NCBI GenBank assembly: GCA_030603665.1
Contig: JAUVXJ010000001.1
Coordinates: 402,480-466,479, forward strand
Reading direction: 5' to 3'
Length of the DNA stretch: 64,000 nt
Source: Chloroflexota bacterium
GTDB lineage: Bacteria; Chloroflexota; Anaerolineae; UBA7937; B3-Chlor
The notes below the pieces were generated by a model. That model was not told where the DNA came from and did not search any database. It saw nothing but the letters and a program-made list of their open reading frames with translations. Shown here piece after piece: positions 17,910 through 27,870 of the stretch. A program made the translations under genes and the position numbers. Position 1 is the stretch's first letter. Each line of letters starts with the position of its first letter.

Positions 17910-18914
17910 TCATTCTCCAGTCCTCAAACTGAGTCTCTTGATAGCGCTCTGAATGATCTCATCCAGCAGACCCTTGCCGTCCCTTCCTTCCGCGCGAGCC
18001 ATGAAGCCTATATAGCTGTGAGGTCTTTCCTTGGGCGTGCACATCAGCCCCGCGAACGTGTTCCCCTCCAACAAGAACGGCCCTTCCTCGGTCAATATCG
18101 TGTCAATTCGACCAAAGTCCTTGAAACCCAACACGCGGTAGGCCCGGAGCGCCAATCGCTGCATCATCTGGGTCTCTTCAGCAGTCAGCGGAGCAGGACA
18201 GAGGAAGGAATCGTCATCTAACGCCTTTTTCTCAAAAGTCAGTGTGGTATCTCCTTTACGATATACAATCTCCAAGGCAGGAAGAGCTCTTGCATCTTCA
18301 TTGCCCAAGACACCCAGGGTAATTTCTCTTCCTCGCAGGAACTTTTCTATGAGGACTGGTTGACCGACAGTCTCGAGCCTCTCCACAACTCCATTGATCA
18401 GTTGGTCGTAGTTGTGGACAACGGACGCGTCGTTGATCCCTGCGCTACCCCGGCCGGCTACCGGTTTGATGAAGAGCGGATATTCGAAAGGCGGGTCGTC
18501 CCGAAACACATTGCAGTCTTTCTCTGATCTGGCCAAACAGAAAGGCGATGTCGGCAGGCCCACTTGCTGCCAGAGCCTTTTCGCCAGTGATTTGTCGGTG
18601 GCGATGGCTATGGTGAATGTATCGGATCCGACGTAGGGTATCTCGAGTTCTTCAAGGATCGCGGCTTCTACCAGGCTGGAAACGTTGAAGACAAGGTCAA
18701 CTTGCAAAGCCTGTAGATCGTTGATGAAATTGGGTGCCCAATGAATCTGGTAGACGCTATAGCCGGCTTCAGTCAACGATTGTTCGTGGTGTTCTACCTC
18801 GTCATCTGTCTCGTCGACGACGTTGTCGGCACCGATGACCTTTTCTTGAATTGCAAAATGTCCTCGTTTCTTGTGCAGTAGGCCGATTCTCAGGTTTGCT
18901 ATTGTAGTTCGCAC
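17910..18914 (-). CDS. D-alanine-D-alanine ligase-like ATP-grasp enzyme
   Basis: A 334-residue ATP-grasp protein. The GTG at 18914 is chosen because AGAGGA lies 9 nt upstream; the frame stays open to a TTG at 18947. Recognisable parts are the N-terminal LRIGLLHKKRG strand, VDLVFNVSS, the ATP-binding YPLFIKPVAGRGSAGI loop, VLIEKFLRGREITLGVLG, and the metal site FGRIDT with LLEGNTFAGL. This resembles Ddl, but sequences of this type also include dipeptide ligases. It is cotranscribed with the racemase-like gene, so together they may make a D-amino-acid-containing dipeptide or serve peptidoglycan synthesis. Confidence 0.8.
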   Translation of the reverse strand: MRTTIANLRIGLLHKKRGHFAIQEKVIGADNVVDETDDEVEHHEQSLTEAGYSVYQIHWAPNFINDLQALQVDLVFNVSSLVEAAILEELEIPYVGSDTFTIAIATDKSLAKRLWQQVGLPTSPFCLARSEKDCNVFRDDPPFEYPLFIKPVAGRGSAGINDASVVHNYDQLINGVVERLETVGQPVLIEKFLRGREITLGVLGNEDARALPALEIVYRKGDTTLTFEKKALDDDSFLCPAPLTAEETQMMQRLALRAYRVLGFKDFGRIDTILTEEGPFLLEGNTFAGLMCTPKERPHSYIGFMARAEGRDGKGLLDEIIQSAIKRLSLRTGE

Positions 18915-18959
18915 TTCGGTATATCCTCTCTTGCTCTTGCCGCCCAACCTATACCTCTA

Positions 18960-19715
18960 CAGAACTCCTCTGCATGAGTAGCCTGAGTCTGCAACTATGA
19001 CGATCCGGAGATTGTGGAGGGCCGTCAGTCGTGATGTCCGCCGGGCCATGGAGTGGGTGGCGAAAGCTGTCACCGGCGAGGGCATCGCCCCCACCCAGGA
19101 GAAGGACGCACCCCGTGCGCTACCTCAAGTCGGGCACCTGCGCCCCAGGCTTTCGCTGCTCCGCCGACGGCAGGAAGCCCTGCGCCTGGGGAGCCGTCAA
19201 GGTGATGCTCGCCTCCGGCAAGGTGACATCCGATCGCACCACGCGGCGCACGAGGCCGAACTCTGCCCCAACGGCGTTACCAGGTGATGCCCCGCAAGAT
19301 TGTCCGCTATCTGCCTGTTAATGTCAACTGGTTACCGCGCACCGGATCCGCTTCAGTCACCGCTGCCATAGAGAGAACCCTACGCGGACCCTGTCCTCCC
19401 CCAACCAAACAGCTTCACAGGACCAGTTTCACGAACACAATCACGGGGAGGTGAAGCCTACTCTAGTCCACAGCATTGACTGTTCCCCCACTCTCCAAGG
19501 GCTGCAGCGTGCGCTCTGCTCACAGCGCATTCATTGGCTGAGGACGAGACTAGCTAACTGGCCAATGGTGGAATCTCTCTGATGACTGTTCTGTCTGGCG
19601 GCTCTCGGGTGCCTACTGGGGATAGATGGAGTGCACTGAGTTTGCTGTGGAGGATAGGGCGATCAGGTTGCGATGTACCTTCGCGTCATAGGTACCGGCA
19701 GGAGGAGATGCTCGG
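18960..19715. other. Gene-poor stretch with a possible gene relic
   Basis: No convincing gene was found in about 750 bases. On the + strand around 19115-19270 one frame reads CAPGFRCSADGRKPCAWGAV followed by KVMLASGKV. This looks like decayed coding sequence, but it is interrupted on both sides and I cannot assign a family with confidence. Confidence 0.3.
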
Positions 19716-21035
19716 CTACCACTGATGGCGGCGCAGCACCTCGGTGATCACATCCACCCCGAAATCTGCCTGCTCCCTGGTGATAATCAGCGGGGGGGCG
19801 ATGCGGATCGAGCTGGCACCGCACTTGGTGAGGACCAGGCCTCTTGCTCCCATCTCCTTGATTAGGCTCTTGATGACATCGCGAGCGGGACTACCATCGG
19901 AGTTCACCAGCTCAACGGCCACCATTAGACCCTTCCCCCGCACATCACCAATGATGGGCAACTCCTTCTGCACTTCTCGGAATCGATCCTGGATGTAGTC
20001 GCCCACCTGCACCGCGTGCGACATCAGGTCTTCGTCCTGCACGATGCGCAGCGTGGCAAGACCAGCCCGGCAGGCGACGGGATTGCCGCCAAAGGTGCTG
20101 CCCTGAGCGGCGGGCGGCCAGGCGTCCACGAGTTCGCACTTCGCCAGCATCGCTCCCAGTGGTAGACCGCCTCCCAATGGCTTGGCCAGGCAGGTGACGT
20201 CGGGCACGACACCCCAGTGCTCCACCGCGAACATCTTGCCCGTGCGGCCCAGCCCAGTCTGCACTTCGTCCGTGATCAGCAGTGCACCGTGGCGGTCGCA
20301 GATTGCCCGGAGCCCCTGGAGGAAGCCGTCGGGTGGCACGATGTAGCCACCCTCGCCGGCGATGGGCTCCACCAAGATGCCCGCCAACTCCTCCGGTGGC
20401 ACCACCGTCTGTAGCGCCTTCTCCACCAGGTTGAGGCACGCAAGACCGCAAGTTTCAGGCGAATCATGCTTCAAGGGACAGCGATAGCAGTAGGGATAAG
20501 GAACGTGATGCACGCCACCAAGAAGGGGCGTCAGACGGCGGCGATAGAGCTCATCGCTGGAGGTCATGGCCAGGGCTCCCATGGAGCGCCCATGGAAGGC
20601 GTCCGTGAAAGCGATGATCATCGAACGGTTCGTCACGTAGCGGGCCAGCTTGATGCCGGTCTCTACAGCCTCCGACCCGCTGTTCATGAATATGCCCTTG
20701 CCATCCGCAAGCTCACCCGGCGCAACGGAGAGGACAGCATCCAAGAGATCCACATAGGGCCGCATGTAGCCGACGTGAGAAGCGCCATGGATCAAGGTTC
20801 GAGCCTGGCCACAGATCGCCTCCACCACCTTGGGGTGACAGTGCCCCACGTTCATGGTCGCGATGCCGGCCACGAAGTCCAGATACTTCTCTCCTTCGAA
20901 ATCGTACAGGTATGCTCCCTCACCGCGCTCGAAGGCGATATCCGTGTACCGATAGATAGCACCGCCCACCTTGGCATGGTCCCGGCTGATCAGCTCCCGG
21001 GAGGATTCCGTGGGATTGGACCTGGTCTCTGTCAT
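19716..21035 (-). CDS. Class III aminotransferase (4-aminobutyrate/omega-amino acid type)
   Basis: A 439-residue PLP enzyme. The ATG at 21035 is chosen for the AGGAAAGG just upstream; the frame is open to 21074. Motifs: [17 protein letters not shown] (phosphate-binding), [29 protein letters not shown] with Asp256, and [12 protein letters not shown] with the PLP lysine Lys285. A Cys-containing insert ([21 protein letters not shown], residues 180-200) resembles the archaeal/anaerobe branch of GABA-type transaminases. It probably transfers amino groups from omega- or D-amino acids in the degradation island. A fragment of a related gene lies at 24766-24921. Confidence 0.88.
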   Translation of the reverse strand: MTETRSNPTESSRELISRDHAKVGGAIYRYTDIAFERGEGAYLYDFEGEKYLDFVAGIATMNVGHCHPKVVEAICGQARTLIHGASHVGYMRPYVDLLDAVLSVAPGELADGKGIFMNSGSEAVETGIKLARYVTNRSMIIAFTDAFHGRSMGALAMTSSDELYRRRLTPLLGGVHHVPYPYCYRCPLKHDSPETCGLACLNLVEKALQTVVPPEELAGILVEPIAGEGGYIVPPDGFLQGLRAICDRHGALLITDEVQTGLGRTGKMFAVEHWGVVPDVTCLAKPLGGGLPLGAMLAKCELVDAWPPAAQGSTFGGNPVACRAGLATLRIVQDEDLMSHAVQVGDYIQDRFREVQKELPIIGDVRGKGLMVAVELVNSDGSPARDVIKSLIKEMGARGLVLTKCGASSIRIAPPLIITREQADFGVDVITEVLRRHQW

Positions 21036-21284
21036 CGCACCTTTCCTGTCCAGTATGGGTACCATGTCGCTCAAAACAACATCATGGCCGTCGTCGATGA
21101 CAGGCCATGAGAGTGGCGACTACTGTCTTGTTGACCATCGGTACAGTTAGCCACCGGCCGTGTCACGACGGTGATGCTCCGGCCGCTTGTCGCGTGTCTT
21201 GGCAATCTCCGCTACATCCAAGGCATGACAAGATCGCAGGGCCGTGGCTCGGAGCCACCCATTCCCGCCCCGCAGCGATACCTG

Positions 21285-21719
21285 CTACTCGCCAAGGGCG
21301 TCTAGACTAGACCTATACGCAGCGTTCCCTTCACCCAGTTTCCTGAATACTCTGGCCAGTTGGGGCAGATGGCTGATCTTTGCGGCCGCGTCGCGGTACT
21401 GCTCCTGGCTACGCTCCTCCAGCCCTTTGGCCAACCGCAGCGCAGCAGATCGGTCCTGGCCCAGCGACTGCCCTGTTTCGAGCAGGCTATCGCTTCCTTC
21501 CAAGCCTTCGATGGGCTCCAGAAGCATCTCGTTGACGAATTCTCGACGGCTTCTTTCCACGACCTTCTGCCGCTTCCCCTTCTCTTCGAACAAGGACAGG
21601 AAGACCTCCCGAGTTGGTCGGTCTCCGGTCAATGAAGCCGCCTGCTCATAGAAGGCCGCACTGTGACCTTCCAGCCTAATGGCGTATGTCAGAACAGCGC
21701 CTACTGTAACCAACTCCAT
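21285..21719 (-). CDS. Ferritin-like/rubrerythrin-like diiron protein
   Basis: A 144-residue four-helix protein. The ATG at 21719 has GGGAG 8 nt upstream. The pattern of Glu-rich helices (YAIRLEGHSAAFYEQAASL, SLFEEKGKRQKVVE, GLEERSQEQYRDAA) matches the ferritin-like superfamily that binds a diiron centre, close to rubrerythrin without its rubredoxin tail. A role in peroxide or oxygen protection of the oxygen-sensitive enzymes of this island is plausible but inferred. It sits 96 nt downstream of the dehydrogenase gene. Confidence 0.65.
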   Translation of the reverse strand: MELVTVGAVLTYAIRLEGHSAAFYEQAASLTGDRPTREVFLSLFEEKGKRQKVVERSRREFVNEMLLEPIEGLEGSDSLLETGQSLGQDRSAALRLAKGLEERSQEQYRDAAAKISHLPQLARVFRKLGEGNAAYRSSLDALGE

Positions 21720-21815
21720 CTGCCAATCTCCCAACGAGGCGCGGATGCCTTCCTACCAACTGGAGGGTAGGTCAAAGGCAAGCCTCGGTCTCCCGGCATC
21801 TGCCCCGGTACCGGT

Positions 21816-23264
21816 TCAGAACCATCTCTCGATTACGACCTTCTTCTCGGTGAAGAAGTCGATAGCATCCCTGCCTTGGCCGTGCAGGTCTCCGAAGAAG
21901 GAGTCTCTGCTTCCCGAAAAGGGGAAGAAGGCCATGGCCGCGACGACGCCGATATTGACGCCGATGTTGCCAGCCTGCACCTTATACCTGAATTCCCGAG
22001 CCGATTTGCCGCTCGAGGTGAAGATAGAGGACGCGTTGCCATGCGGATTGGCGTCAATGATGGCCATAGCCTCGTCGAGATCCCCTACCTTGATGATGCT
22101 GGCCACCGGTCCGAAGATCTCCTCGTTGGCGATGGTCATCTCAGCGGTCACTTCGTCAAAGATGGTGGGACCGATGAAGTATCCATCGGGATACTCCTCC
22201 ACCTGCACACCTCTCCCGTCCAGGATGAGTTCCGCCCCCTCCCCCAGTCCTTTTTCGATGTATCCCAAGACCCGTTCTTTGTGTGCCTTGGAGATGACGG
22301 GCCCCATCTGAACCGTCTCGTCGAGACCGTAGCCAACCTTGAGTTTGGAGGCGGCGTCAACGAACCTCTCTCGCAGGGGTTCGTACACGTCGCCGACGGC
22401 GAGGAGCACCGCTCCTGATAAACACCGCTCTCCGGCGCAACCATAGAAAGAGGTGACCAGCGCAGGTATCGTCCTATCCAGGTCGGCGTCCGGCATCACC
22501 ACGATGAAGTTCTTAGCTCCAGCCTGGCATTGAGCCCTCTTACCGTTCTCTGCGGCCTTCTGGTAGATAAGTTTGCCCACAGGCGTCGAACCCACGAACG
22601 AGACCCCTTGCACATCCGGGCTTTCCAAGAGTGTGTCCGCCACGCCCTTGGCGCCGTTGACCATGTTGACCACTCCCTCGGGGAAGTCCGCCTCATCTAC
22701 CAATTCGAAGAGCTTCTCTTGGCTAAGAGGTACTCGCTCCGATGGCTTCACCACGTAGGTGTTGCCGCAGGCCACGGCATACGGCCAGAACCAGAGAGAA
22801 ACCATGAGGGGAAAGTTGAAGGGGACGATCGCGCAGAAGACGCCGAGAGGCTGCCTAATCACGTACTCATCTATGCCGACCGCAATGTCCTCCAGGTTGT
22901 ATCCCATCATCAGAGAAGGGATGCCGGCGGCGACCTCCACCTGCTCGATGCCGCGTCTCACCTCGCCGCGAGCTTCATCGATGCACTTTCCCTCTTCCTC
23001 GACAATGATCCTCGAGAGGTCCTCGAAATTCTCTTCCATCAGGTCTTTCAACCTGAACATGTACCTTGCTCTGGTGAGGGGAGGAGTCTCCCTCCATTCC
23101 GAGAAAGCGTCACTGGCCGCCTGTATTGCTGTCTCCACCTCGCTAGGAGTGGAAAGAGGGACATGCGCCAGCACCTCGGTGGTTGCCGGGTTCACAACCT
23201 CCAGCGTCTCGGTAGACTTCGACTCGACCCACTGCCCGTCGATGTAGTTCTTAACAACTTTCAT
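21816..23264 (-). CDS. mmsA: CoA-acylating methylmalonate-semialdehyde dehydrogenase
   Basis: A 482-residue aldehyde dehydrogenase. It has IVPFNFPLMVSLWFWPYA, the NAD-binding VSFVGSTPVGK, and the catalytic Cys281 in CAGERCLSG. In place of the general-base Glu motif of ordinary aldehyde dehydrogenases it has AGAKNFIVVMPDAD, the hallmark of the CoA-dependent methylmalonate/malonate semialdehyde group (MmsA/IolA). It converts methylmalonate or malonate semialdehyde and CoA into propionyl- or acetyl-CoA with release of CO2. AAGGAG precedes the ATG. It is directly downstream of an aminotransferase that could supply the semialdehyde from beta-alanine or beta-aminoisobutyrate. Confidence 0.92.
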   Translation of the reverse strand: MKVVKNYIDGQWVESKSTETLEVVNPATTEVLAHVPLSTPSEVETAIQAASDAFSEWRETPPLTRARYMFRLKDLMEENFEDLSRIIVEEEGKCIDEARGEVRRGIEQVEVAAGIPSLMMGYNLEDIAVGIDEYVIRQPLGVFCAIVPFNFPLMVSLWFWPYAVACGNTYVVKPSERVPLSQEKLFELVDEADFPEGVVNMVNGAKGVADTLLESPDVQGVSFVGSTPVGKLIYQKAAENGKRAQCQAGAKNFIVVMPDADLDRTIPALVTSFYGCAGERCLSGAVLLAVGDVYEPLRERFVDAASKLKVGYGLDETVQMGPVISKAHKERVLGYIEKGLGEGAELILDGRGVQVEEYPDGYFIGPTIFDEVTAEMTIANEEIFGPVASIIKVGDLDEAMAIIDANPHGNASSIFTSSGKSAREFRYKVQAGNIGVNIGVVAAMAFFPFSGSRDSFFGDLHGQGRDAIDFFTEKKVVIERWF

Positions 23265-23305
23265 TCAAAATCTCCTTGTTGATCGATCTGCTCGCCTTCG
23301 CGATC

Positions 23306-24649
23306 CTACGAGTGCGCCTCTCGGTCTGTGATCTCCAGCACTTCGTCGATGATGGCCAGCCCCTCCGTCAATTCCTTCTCGGTGATAGATAGTGGTGGTA
23401 TCACGAAGATCCAGTTCCACTTAACGAAGGCGCTCAGCCCCCGCTTTCGCAGGGCCGGGAGCACTTCAGCCATCACACCCAACTCTTCAGGCTTTGCATT
23501 CCACGGAGCAAGAGGCTCCTTTGTCGCCTTGTCCTTCACCAACTCAATGACGGAGAAGAGGCCGATGTAACGCACGTCGCCCACGGATGCGTGCTTCTCC
23601 TTGAGAGCCTCCAGGCCCTCCCCAAGAATCCTGCCCATCCTCTTGGCGTTCTCGATGAGTCCATCCTCTTGATACGCCTCGACGGTGGCCACCCCAGCGG
23701 CGGCGGCCAAGGTATGAGCGCTGTAGGTGAGCCCCAGAGGTAGGTATCGCTCCTCGAAATGATCGGCGATGGCCTGAGACACGATGACCGCGCCCATGGG
23801 TACATGGCCGGCGGTCAGTCCCTTGGCCAAGATCATCACATCCGGGACCACGTGCCAGTTGTCCACTCCAAACCACTCGCCTGTGCGACCAAAGCCGCTC
23901 ATCACTTCATCGGCCACAAGTAGGATGCTATACTTGTCACACATCTCTCGCAGACGAGGCCAATAGTCATCCGGAGGAACGAAGATGCCGCTGGTACCCG
24001 TCACGCCCTCCACGAGCACAGCCGCAATCCTGTCCGGTCCCTCGAACTTGATGACCTCCTCGATGTGAGTGATACACTCCCTGCTGCAGGTCGCTCGCTC
24101 CTGACCGAAGACACACCGGTAGCAGTAGGGGTCAAAGACCCGTACGATTCCCGGTATTCCCGGTTCTACTGGCAGTCGGCGGGGATCGCCCGTGGCGCTG
24201 ATGGCTCCATAGGTGGCTCCATGATAGGACCGGTAACGGGTTACTATCTTCTGCCGACCCGTGTAGAGCCGCGACAGCTTGATGGCGTTGCCCACCGCTT
24301 CCGCGCCTCCCAACGTGAAGAAGGTCTTGGTCAGATCGCCGGGCGTCACTTCAGCCAGCAGTTTGCCTAACTCACCACGAGGCCGGGTGGCCAGACCGGG
24401 GTAGGCATAGCAGAGCTTCTCTGCCTGTTCCTTGATGGCGGCCACCACTTTGGGGTGCTGATGACCCGTGTTGACGTTCATCAACTGCGACGAGAAATCC
24501 AAGTATCTCTTGCCATCAGCATCCCAGAAATAGCAGCCCTTGGCCTCGACCACAGCCAGCGGCGCCACCGTGGACTGAACCGACCAGGAGAAGAAAGTGT
24601 GGCGACGGTTCAATTCGATTATCTTCTGGGATTCGCTCTTTGCAGACAC
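23306..24649 (-). CDS. Class III aminotransferase (beta-alanine/taurine-pyruvate type)
   Basis: A 447-residue PLP enzyme. It starts at a GTG with AGGAGG six bases upstream. Motifs: FFTLGGAEAVGNAIKLSR, RYRSYHGATYGAISATGD, LLVADEVMSGFGRTGEWFG, and LAKGLTAGHVPMGA with the PLP lysine. It ends 41 nt before mmsA, so the pair probably acts in sequence: the transaminase makes malonate or methylmalonate semialdehyde from a beta-amino acid and mmsA makes the acyl-CoA. The exact amino donor cannot be told from sequence. Confidence 0.88.
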   Translation of the reverse strand: MSAKSESQKIIELNRRHTFFSWSVQSTVAPLAVVEAKGCYFWDADGKRYLDFSSQLMNVNTGHQHPKVVAAIKEQAEKLCYAYPGLATRPRGELGKLLAEVTPGDLTKTFFTLGGAEAVGNAIKLSRLYTGRQKIVTRYRSYHGATYGAISATGDPRRLPVEPGIPGIVRVFDPYCYRCVFGQERATCSRECITHIEEVIKFEGPDRIAAVLVEGVTGTSGIFVPPDDYWPRLREMCDKYSILLVADEVMSGFGRTGEWFGVDNWHVVPDVMILAKGLTAGHVPMGAVIVSQAIADHFEERYLPLGLTYSAHTLAAAAGVATVEAYQEDGLIENAKRMGRILGEGLEALKEKHASVGDVRYIGLFSVIELVKDKATKEPLAPWNAKPEELGVMAEVLPALRKRGLSAFVKWNWIFVIPPLSITEKELTEGLAIIDEVLEITDREAHS

Positions 24650-24765
24650 CTATAGCCTCCTCTCTTCGACAGGGTCCCTCTTCTCCAGACACAGCCTTTC
24701 CTGTCGGGCTCCTTGTCAGGCTGCTAGTGATCGACCCGCCGCGTGGCAACTCGCTTCTGTCAACT

Positions 24766-24921
24766 GCAGGTCTCAGGCGATTCATGATTCGAGGGACAAC
24801 GACAGCAGTATACGTAGGATACGTGATGGACGCGCCCAAGAAGAGGCGGCAGCCATTGGCGATTGAGCGCGTCGCCGGTGGTCATCGCCACGGCTCCCAT
24901 GGAGCGTCCACGACGGCGATG
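24766..24921 (-). pseudogene. Fragment of a class III aminotransferase gene
   Basis: Read on the - strand, this segment encodes GRSMGAVAMTTGDALNRQWL, PPLLGRVHHVSYVYCCRC and PSNHESPETC, then stops. It is a clear paralogue of residues 149-196 of the aminotransferase at 19716-21035 ([20 protein letters not shown] and following). The DNA of the two is visibly similar. The fragment begins just after the stop of the neighbouring ATPase gene (24923). It is a relic of a deleted or recombined gene copy. Confidence 0.8.
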
Positions 24922-24922
24922 G

Positions 24923-25903
24923 TCATTCCACTGAGTGGCAGGCCACCAAATGCCCTCCCCCGAAATCCTTCAACTCGGGCTGCACCTCGCTGCAGTCTCC
25001 CGCCACTGCCTTGGGGCATCGCGGGTGAAAGCGGCAGCCACTGGGGGGACGCGCCGCGCTTGGCACAGAGCCCCTCAAAACCATGCGGCGACCGCGTCGG
25101 CTGGCATCTATGCGGGGGACCGCCGAGAGCAGCGCCTGAGTGTAGCCGTGCAGAGGATTCTGAAATACCTCGTCAACCGTCGCCGACTCAACTATTTGGC
25201 CCAGGTACATGACCATGACGCGGTCACTGATATGCTCGACCACCCCCAGATCGTGGGCGATGAAGAGATAGGTCAGCCCCAGATCCTGTTGCAGATCCTG
25301 GAGGAGATTGAGTATCTGGGACTGGACGGACGCGTCCAGAGCCGAGACCGGTTCATCGGCCACGATGAACTTCGGCCTGAGTATGAGAGCTCTGCCGATG
25401 GCAATTCGCTGGCGTTGCCCACCGCTGAACTCATGTGGATGCCGGTCGATATGATCTCTCTCCAAGCCCACCGCGTCCATCGTCTGGAAGGCCAGGTCCT
25501 CGCGCTCAGAACTGTCCCCGATACCGTGGACGACGAGAGGCTCTTTGAGAAGCTCGCCGACCGTAAACCTGGGGCTCAGTGAAGAGTAGGGATCCTGGAA
25601 GATCATCTGCATGTCACGCCTGGTCCTCTTCAGGTCGCGACGGCCAAGTTGGTGAACATCGACGCCCTGAAACCGGATGCTGCCCTCGGTTGGGGTGATC
25701 AATCTCAGCACAAGCCGGCCAGCAGTGGTCTTGCCGCAACCGCTCTCCCCCACGAGGCCCACCGTCTCACCGGTACTCACCGAGAACGATATCCCATCCA
25801 CAGCGCGTACCGCCCCGATCTGCTTCCGTCGCACGACCCCCTTGAAGATTGGGTAGTGCTTGACCAGGTTGTCTACTTCAACCAGAGGCTTGTCCATGCC
25901 CAC
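24923..25903 (-). CDS. dppF: Peptide ABC transporter ATP-binding protein (DppF/OppF type)
   Basis: A 326-residue ATPase. Walker [10 protein letters not shown], signature [15 protein letters not shown], Walker [14 protein letters not shown], and the family-specific C-terminal extension ([15 protein letters not shown]) of oligopeptide transporters are all present. It energises the permease formed by the two membrane proteins encoded upstream. The start is a GTG at 25903, with an ATG two codons later as alternative. It is the last gene of the transporter operon. Confidence 0.92.
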   Translation of the reverse strand: MGMDKPLVEVDNLVKHYPIFKGVVRRKQIGAVRAVDGISFSVSTGETVGLVGESGCGKTTAGRLVLRLITPTEGSIRFQGVDVHQLGRRDLKRTRRDMQMIFQDPYSSLSPRFTVGELLKEPLVVHGIGDSSEREDLAFQTMDAVGLERDHIDRHPHEFSGGQRQRIAIGRALILRPKFIVADEPVSALDASVQSQILNLLQDLQQDLGLTYLFIAHDLGVVEHISDRVMVMYLGQIVESATVDEVFQNPLHGYTQALLSAVPRIDASRRGRRMVLRGSVPSAARPPSGCRFHPRCPKAVAGDCSEVQPELKDFGGGHLVACHSVE

Positions 25904-25951
25904 TTCCCATATCTCTGCACAAGTGAACGAGTCTCAGTACCCGTTCTCTGT

Positions 25952-26956
25952 CTAGATACATCGATGACAGGCTACCTGACGTCCATCTGCCAATTGGACC
26001 AAACTGGGCATCTTCTCAATGCATACCGCCTCCGTATACGAGCACCGCGGGTGAAATCTGCACCCTGGGGGAGGGGTGACCGCGCTGGGGACGTTCCCCG
26101 GGATGACTTGAAGACGTTCTTTGCTCTGGCTCAGTTGCGGCAGGGACTCCAGCAATGCTGCTGTGTAGGGGTGCTGCGGGGCGCCGAGCACCGACTCCGT
26201 CTCCGCAACCTCCATGATGTGACCACCGTACATGACAGCGACCCGATCACACATCTCGGCGATAACACCCAAATCATGGGTGATGAGCAGGATGGATGAA
26301 CCGAGCTCGCGCTGCAATTCCCGCAAGAGATCCAGAATCTGCGCTTGGATGGTCACATCCAGAGCGGTCGTGGGCTCGTCTGCAATGAGAATGTCAGGCT
26401 GGCACGCCAGTGCGCTGGCAATCAAGATGCGCTGCCGCATCCCTCCACTCAACTGGTGAGGGTAATCGTCTATCCGCTGTTCGGGATCGGGGATTCCCAC
26501 CAGACCCATCAGCTCCAAGACTGTGCTTCGCGCGGCAGACCCGCCAAGGCCACGATGCAGAGTCAAAGGTTCCGCGATTTGCTTCCCCACCTTCATAATA
26601 GGATTAAGAAAAGCAGTAGGATCCTGAAAGATCATAGAGATCTTGTCACCGCGGACCCTTCTCATTTCCTCCTCGCTCAACTCCACGAGATCGACCCCCC
26701 TGAAGATGATTCTCCCCTCCGTGATCTCCCCAGGCGAGCTGATCAAGCGCATGATTGACAAAGCGGTTACGCTCTTGCCGGAGCCCGACTCCCCAACCAG
26801 TCCAAAGATCTCTCCACTCCGAATCTCAAGACTGATGCCGTCCACAGCCCTAACGACAGCACCTTGGGTGTAGAAGCAGGTACGAAGATTCTCCAAGCCC
26901 AGTATCGACTCTTGGAGGTCCCCGTCTCTCACGCCATCGCCCCCTGTCAAACCCAT
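25952..26956 (-). CDS. dppD: Peptide ABC transporter ATP-binding protein (DppD/OppD type)
   Basis: A 334-residue ATPase. Walker [10 protein letters not shown], signature [15 protein letters not shown], Walker [15 protein letters not shown]-loop LLITHDLGV, and a C-terminal [14 protein letters not shown] segment are visible. It pairs with the second ATPase 48 nt downstream. GAGGAAGG lies before the ATG. Confidence 0.92.
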   Translation of the reverse strand: MGLTGGDGVRDGDLQESILGLENLRTCFYTQGAVVRAVDGISLEIRSGEIFGLVGESGSGKSVTALSIMRLISSPGEITEGRIIFRGVDLVELSEEEMRRVRGDKISMIFQDPTAFLNPIMKVGKQIAEPLTLHRGLGGSAARSTVLELMGLVGIPDPEQRIDDYPHQLSGGMRQRILIASALACQPDILIADEPTTALDVTIQAQILDLLRELQRELGSSILLITHDLGVIAEMCDRVAVMYGGHIMEVAETESVLGAPQHPYTAALLESLPQLSQSKERLQVIPGNVPSAVTPPPGCRFHPRCSYTEAVCIEKMPSLVQLADGRQVACHRCI

Positions 26957-26991
26957 CAGCGCCTTCCTCGTGACTTCAGCATCGTAACAGC

Positions 26992-27864
26992 CTATCCCAG
27001 GGCGCGCCTCCTGAGGCGCGGGTCCAACGCATCTCTCAAACCATCGCCGACGAGATTGAACCCCAGCACCGCCATCATGATGGCTATTCCGGGGAAGATG
27101 CCCAAAGTTACGGATGCGTACAGATAGAGCTTTGCCTCCGAGAGCATGCTGCCCCAGCTGGGCTCAGGGGGCTTAATACCCATACCCAGGAAGCTCAAGG
27201 CGGCTTCACCGGTGATAGCCGACGCAATACCCAGGGTGGCAACGACCGTGATGGGGGCGAGGGAGTTGGGCAGGATATGGCGGGCGATGATGCGAACGTC
27301 GCTGGCTCCGATGGCCCGGCAAGACTCGACGAACGCCGCCTCTCGTACCGAGAGGGCCTGCACGCGAGCGATCCGGCACATGCTGGTCCACCCAGTGATG
27401 CCCAGCGCCAGGATCACGTTGCGCAGGCCAGGCCCCAGGATGGAAGCGAGGAGCAGAGCCAGGAGTATGTAGGGAAAGGACATGAAAACGTCCACGGTCC
27501 GCATGACGAGATGATCCACCCGACCTCCAAAGAATCCCGCGATCAGGCCCAAGGGCATGCCAATAGCGAGACTCAGGAGTTGTGCCCCAAATCCGGCTAT
27601 CAGCGACACCCTGGCCCCATAGACGATTCTGCTGAAAACATCACGGCCTATGTGGTCCGTCCCGAACAGATACTCCCTGCTCGGTGGCAACAAACGGGTG
27701 TCCACCAGTTTCGTGGGGTCGTAGGGAGCAAGGATCGGGGCAAAGATTCCTACTAAGCTCAGGAACACAATGAAGACCAGCCCCAACAAAGCTATCCTGC
27801 TCGTGGCGAACGTCCGATAGGATTGCACTAATTGATCAAGTCGGCTCTTGAGTCGTGCCACCAC
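26992..27864 (-). CDS. dppC: Peptide ABC transporter permease (DppC/OppC type)
   Basis: A 290-residue inner-membrane protein with about six hydrophobic segments. It has the LLPPSREYLFGTDHIGRDVFSR signature near residues 58-79, the EAA loop (ESCRAIGASDVRIIARHILPNSL), and the C-terminal GDGLRDALDPRLRR. It starts at a GTG six bases after the preceding gene. Together with DppB it forms the channel. Confidence 0.92.
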   Translation of the reverse strand: MVARLKSRLDQLVQSYRTFATSRIALLGLVFIVFLSLVGIFAPILAPYDPTKLVDTRLLPPSREYLFGTDHIGRDVFSRIVYGARVSLIAGFGAQLLSLAIGMPLGLIAGFFGGRVDHLVMRTVDVFMSFPYILLALLLASILGPGLRNVILALGITGWTSMCRIARVQALSVREAAFVESCRAIGASDVRIIARHILPNSLAPITVVATLGIASAITGEAALSFLGMGIKPPEPSWGSMLSEAKLYLYASVTLGIFPGIAIMMAVLGFNLVGDGLRDALDPRLRRRALG

Positions 27865-27870
27865 TGATTG

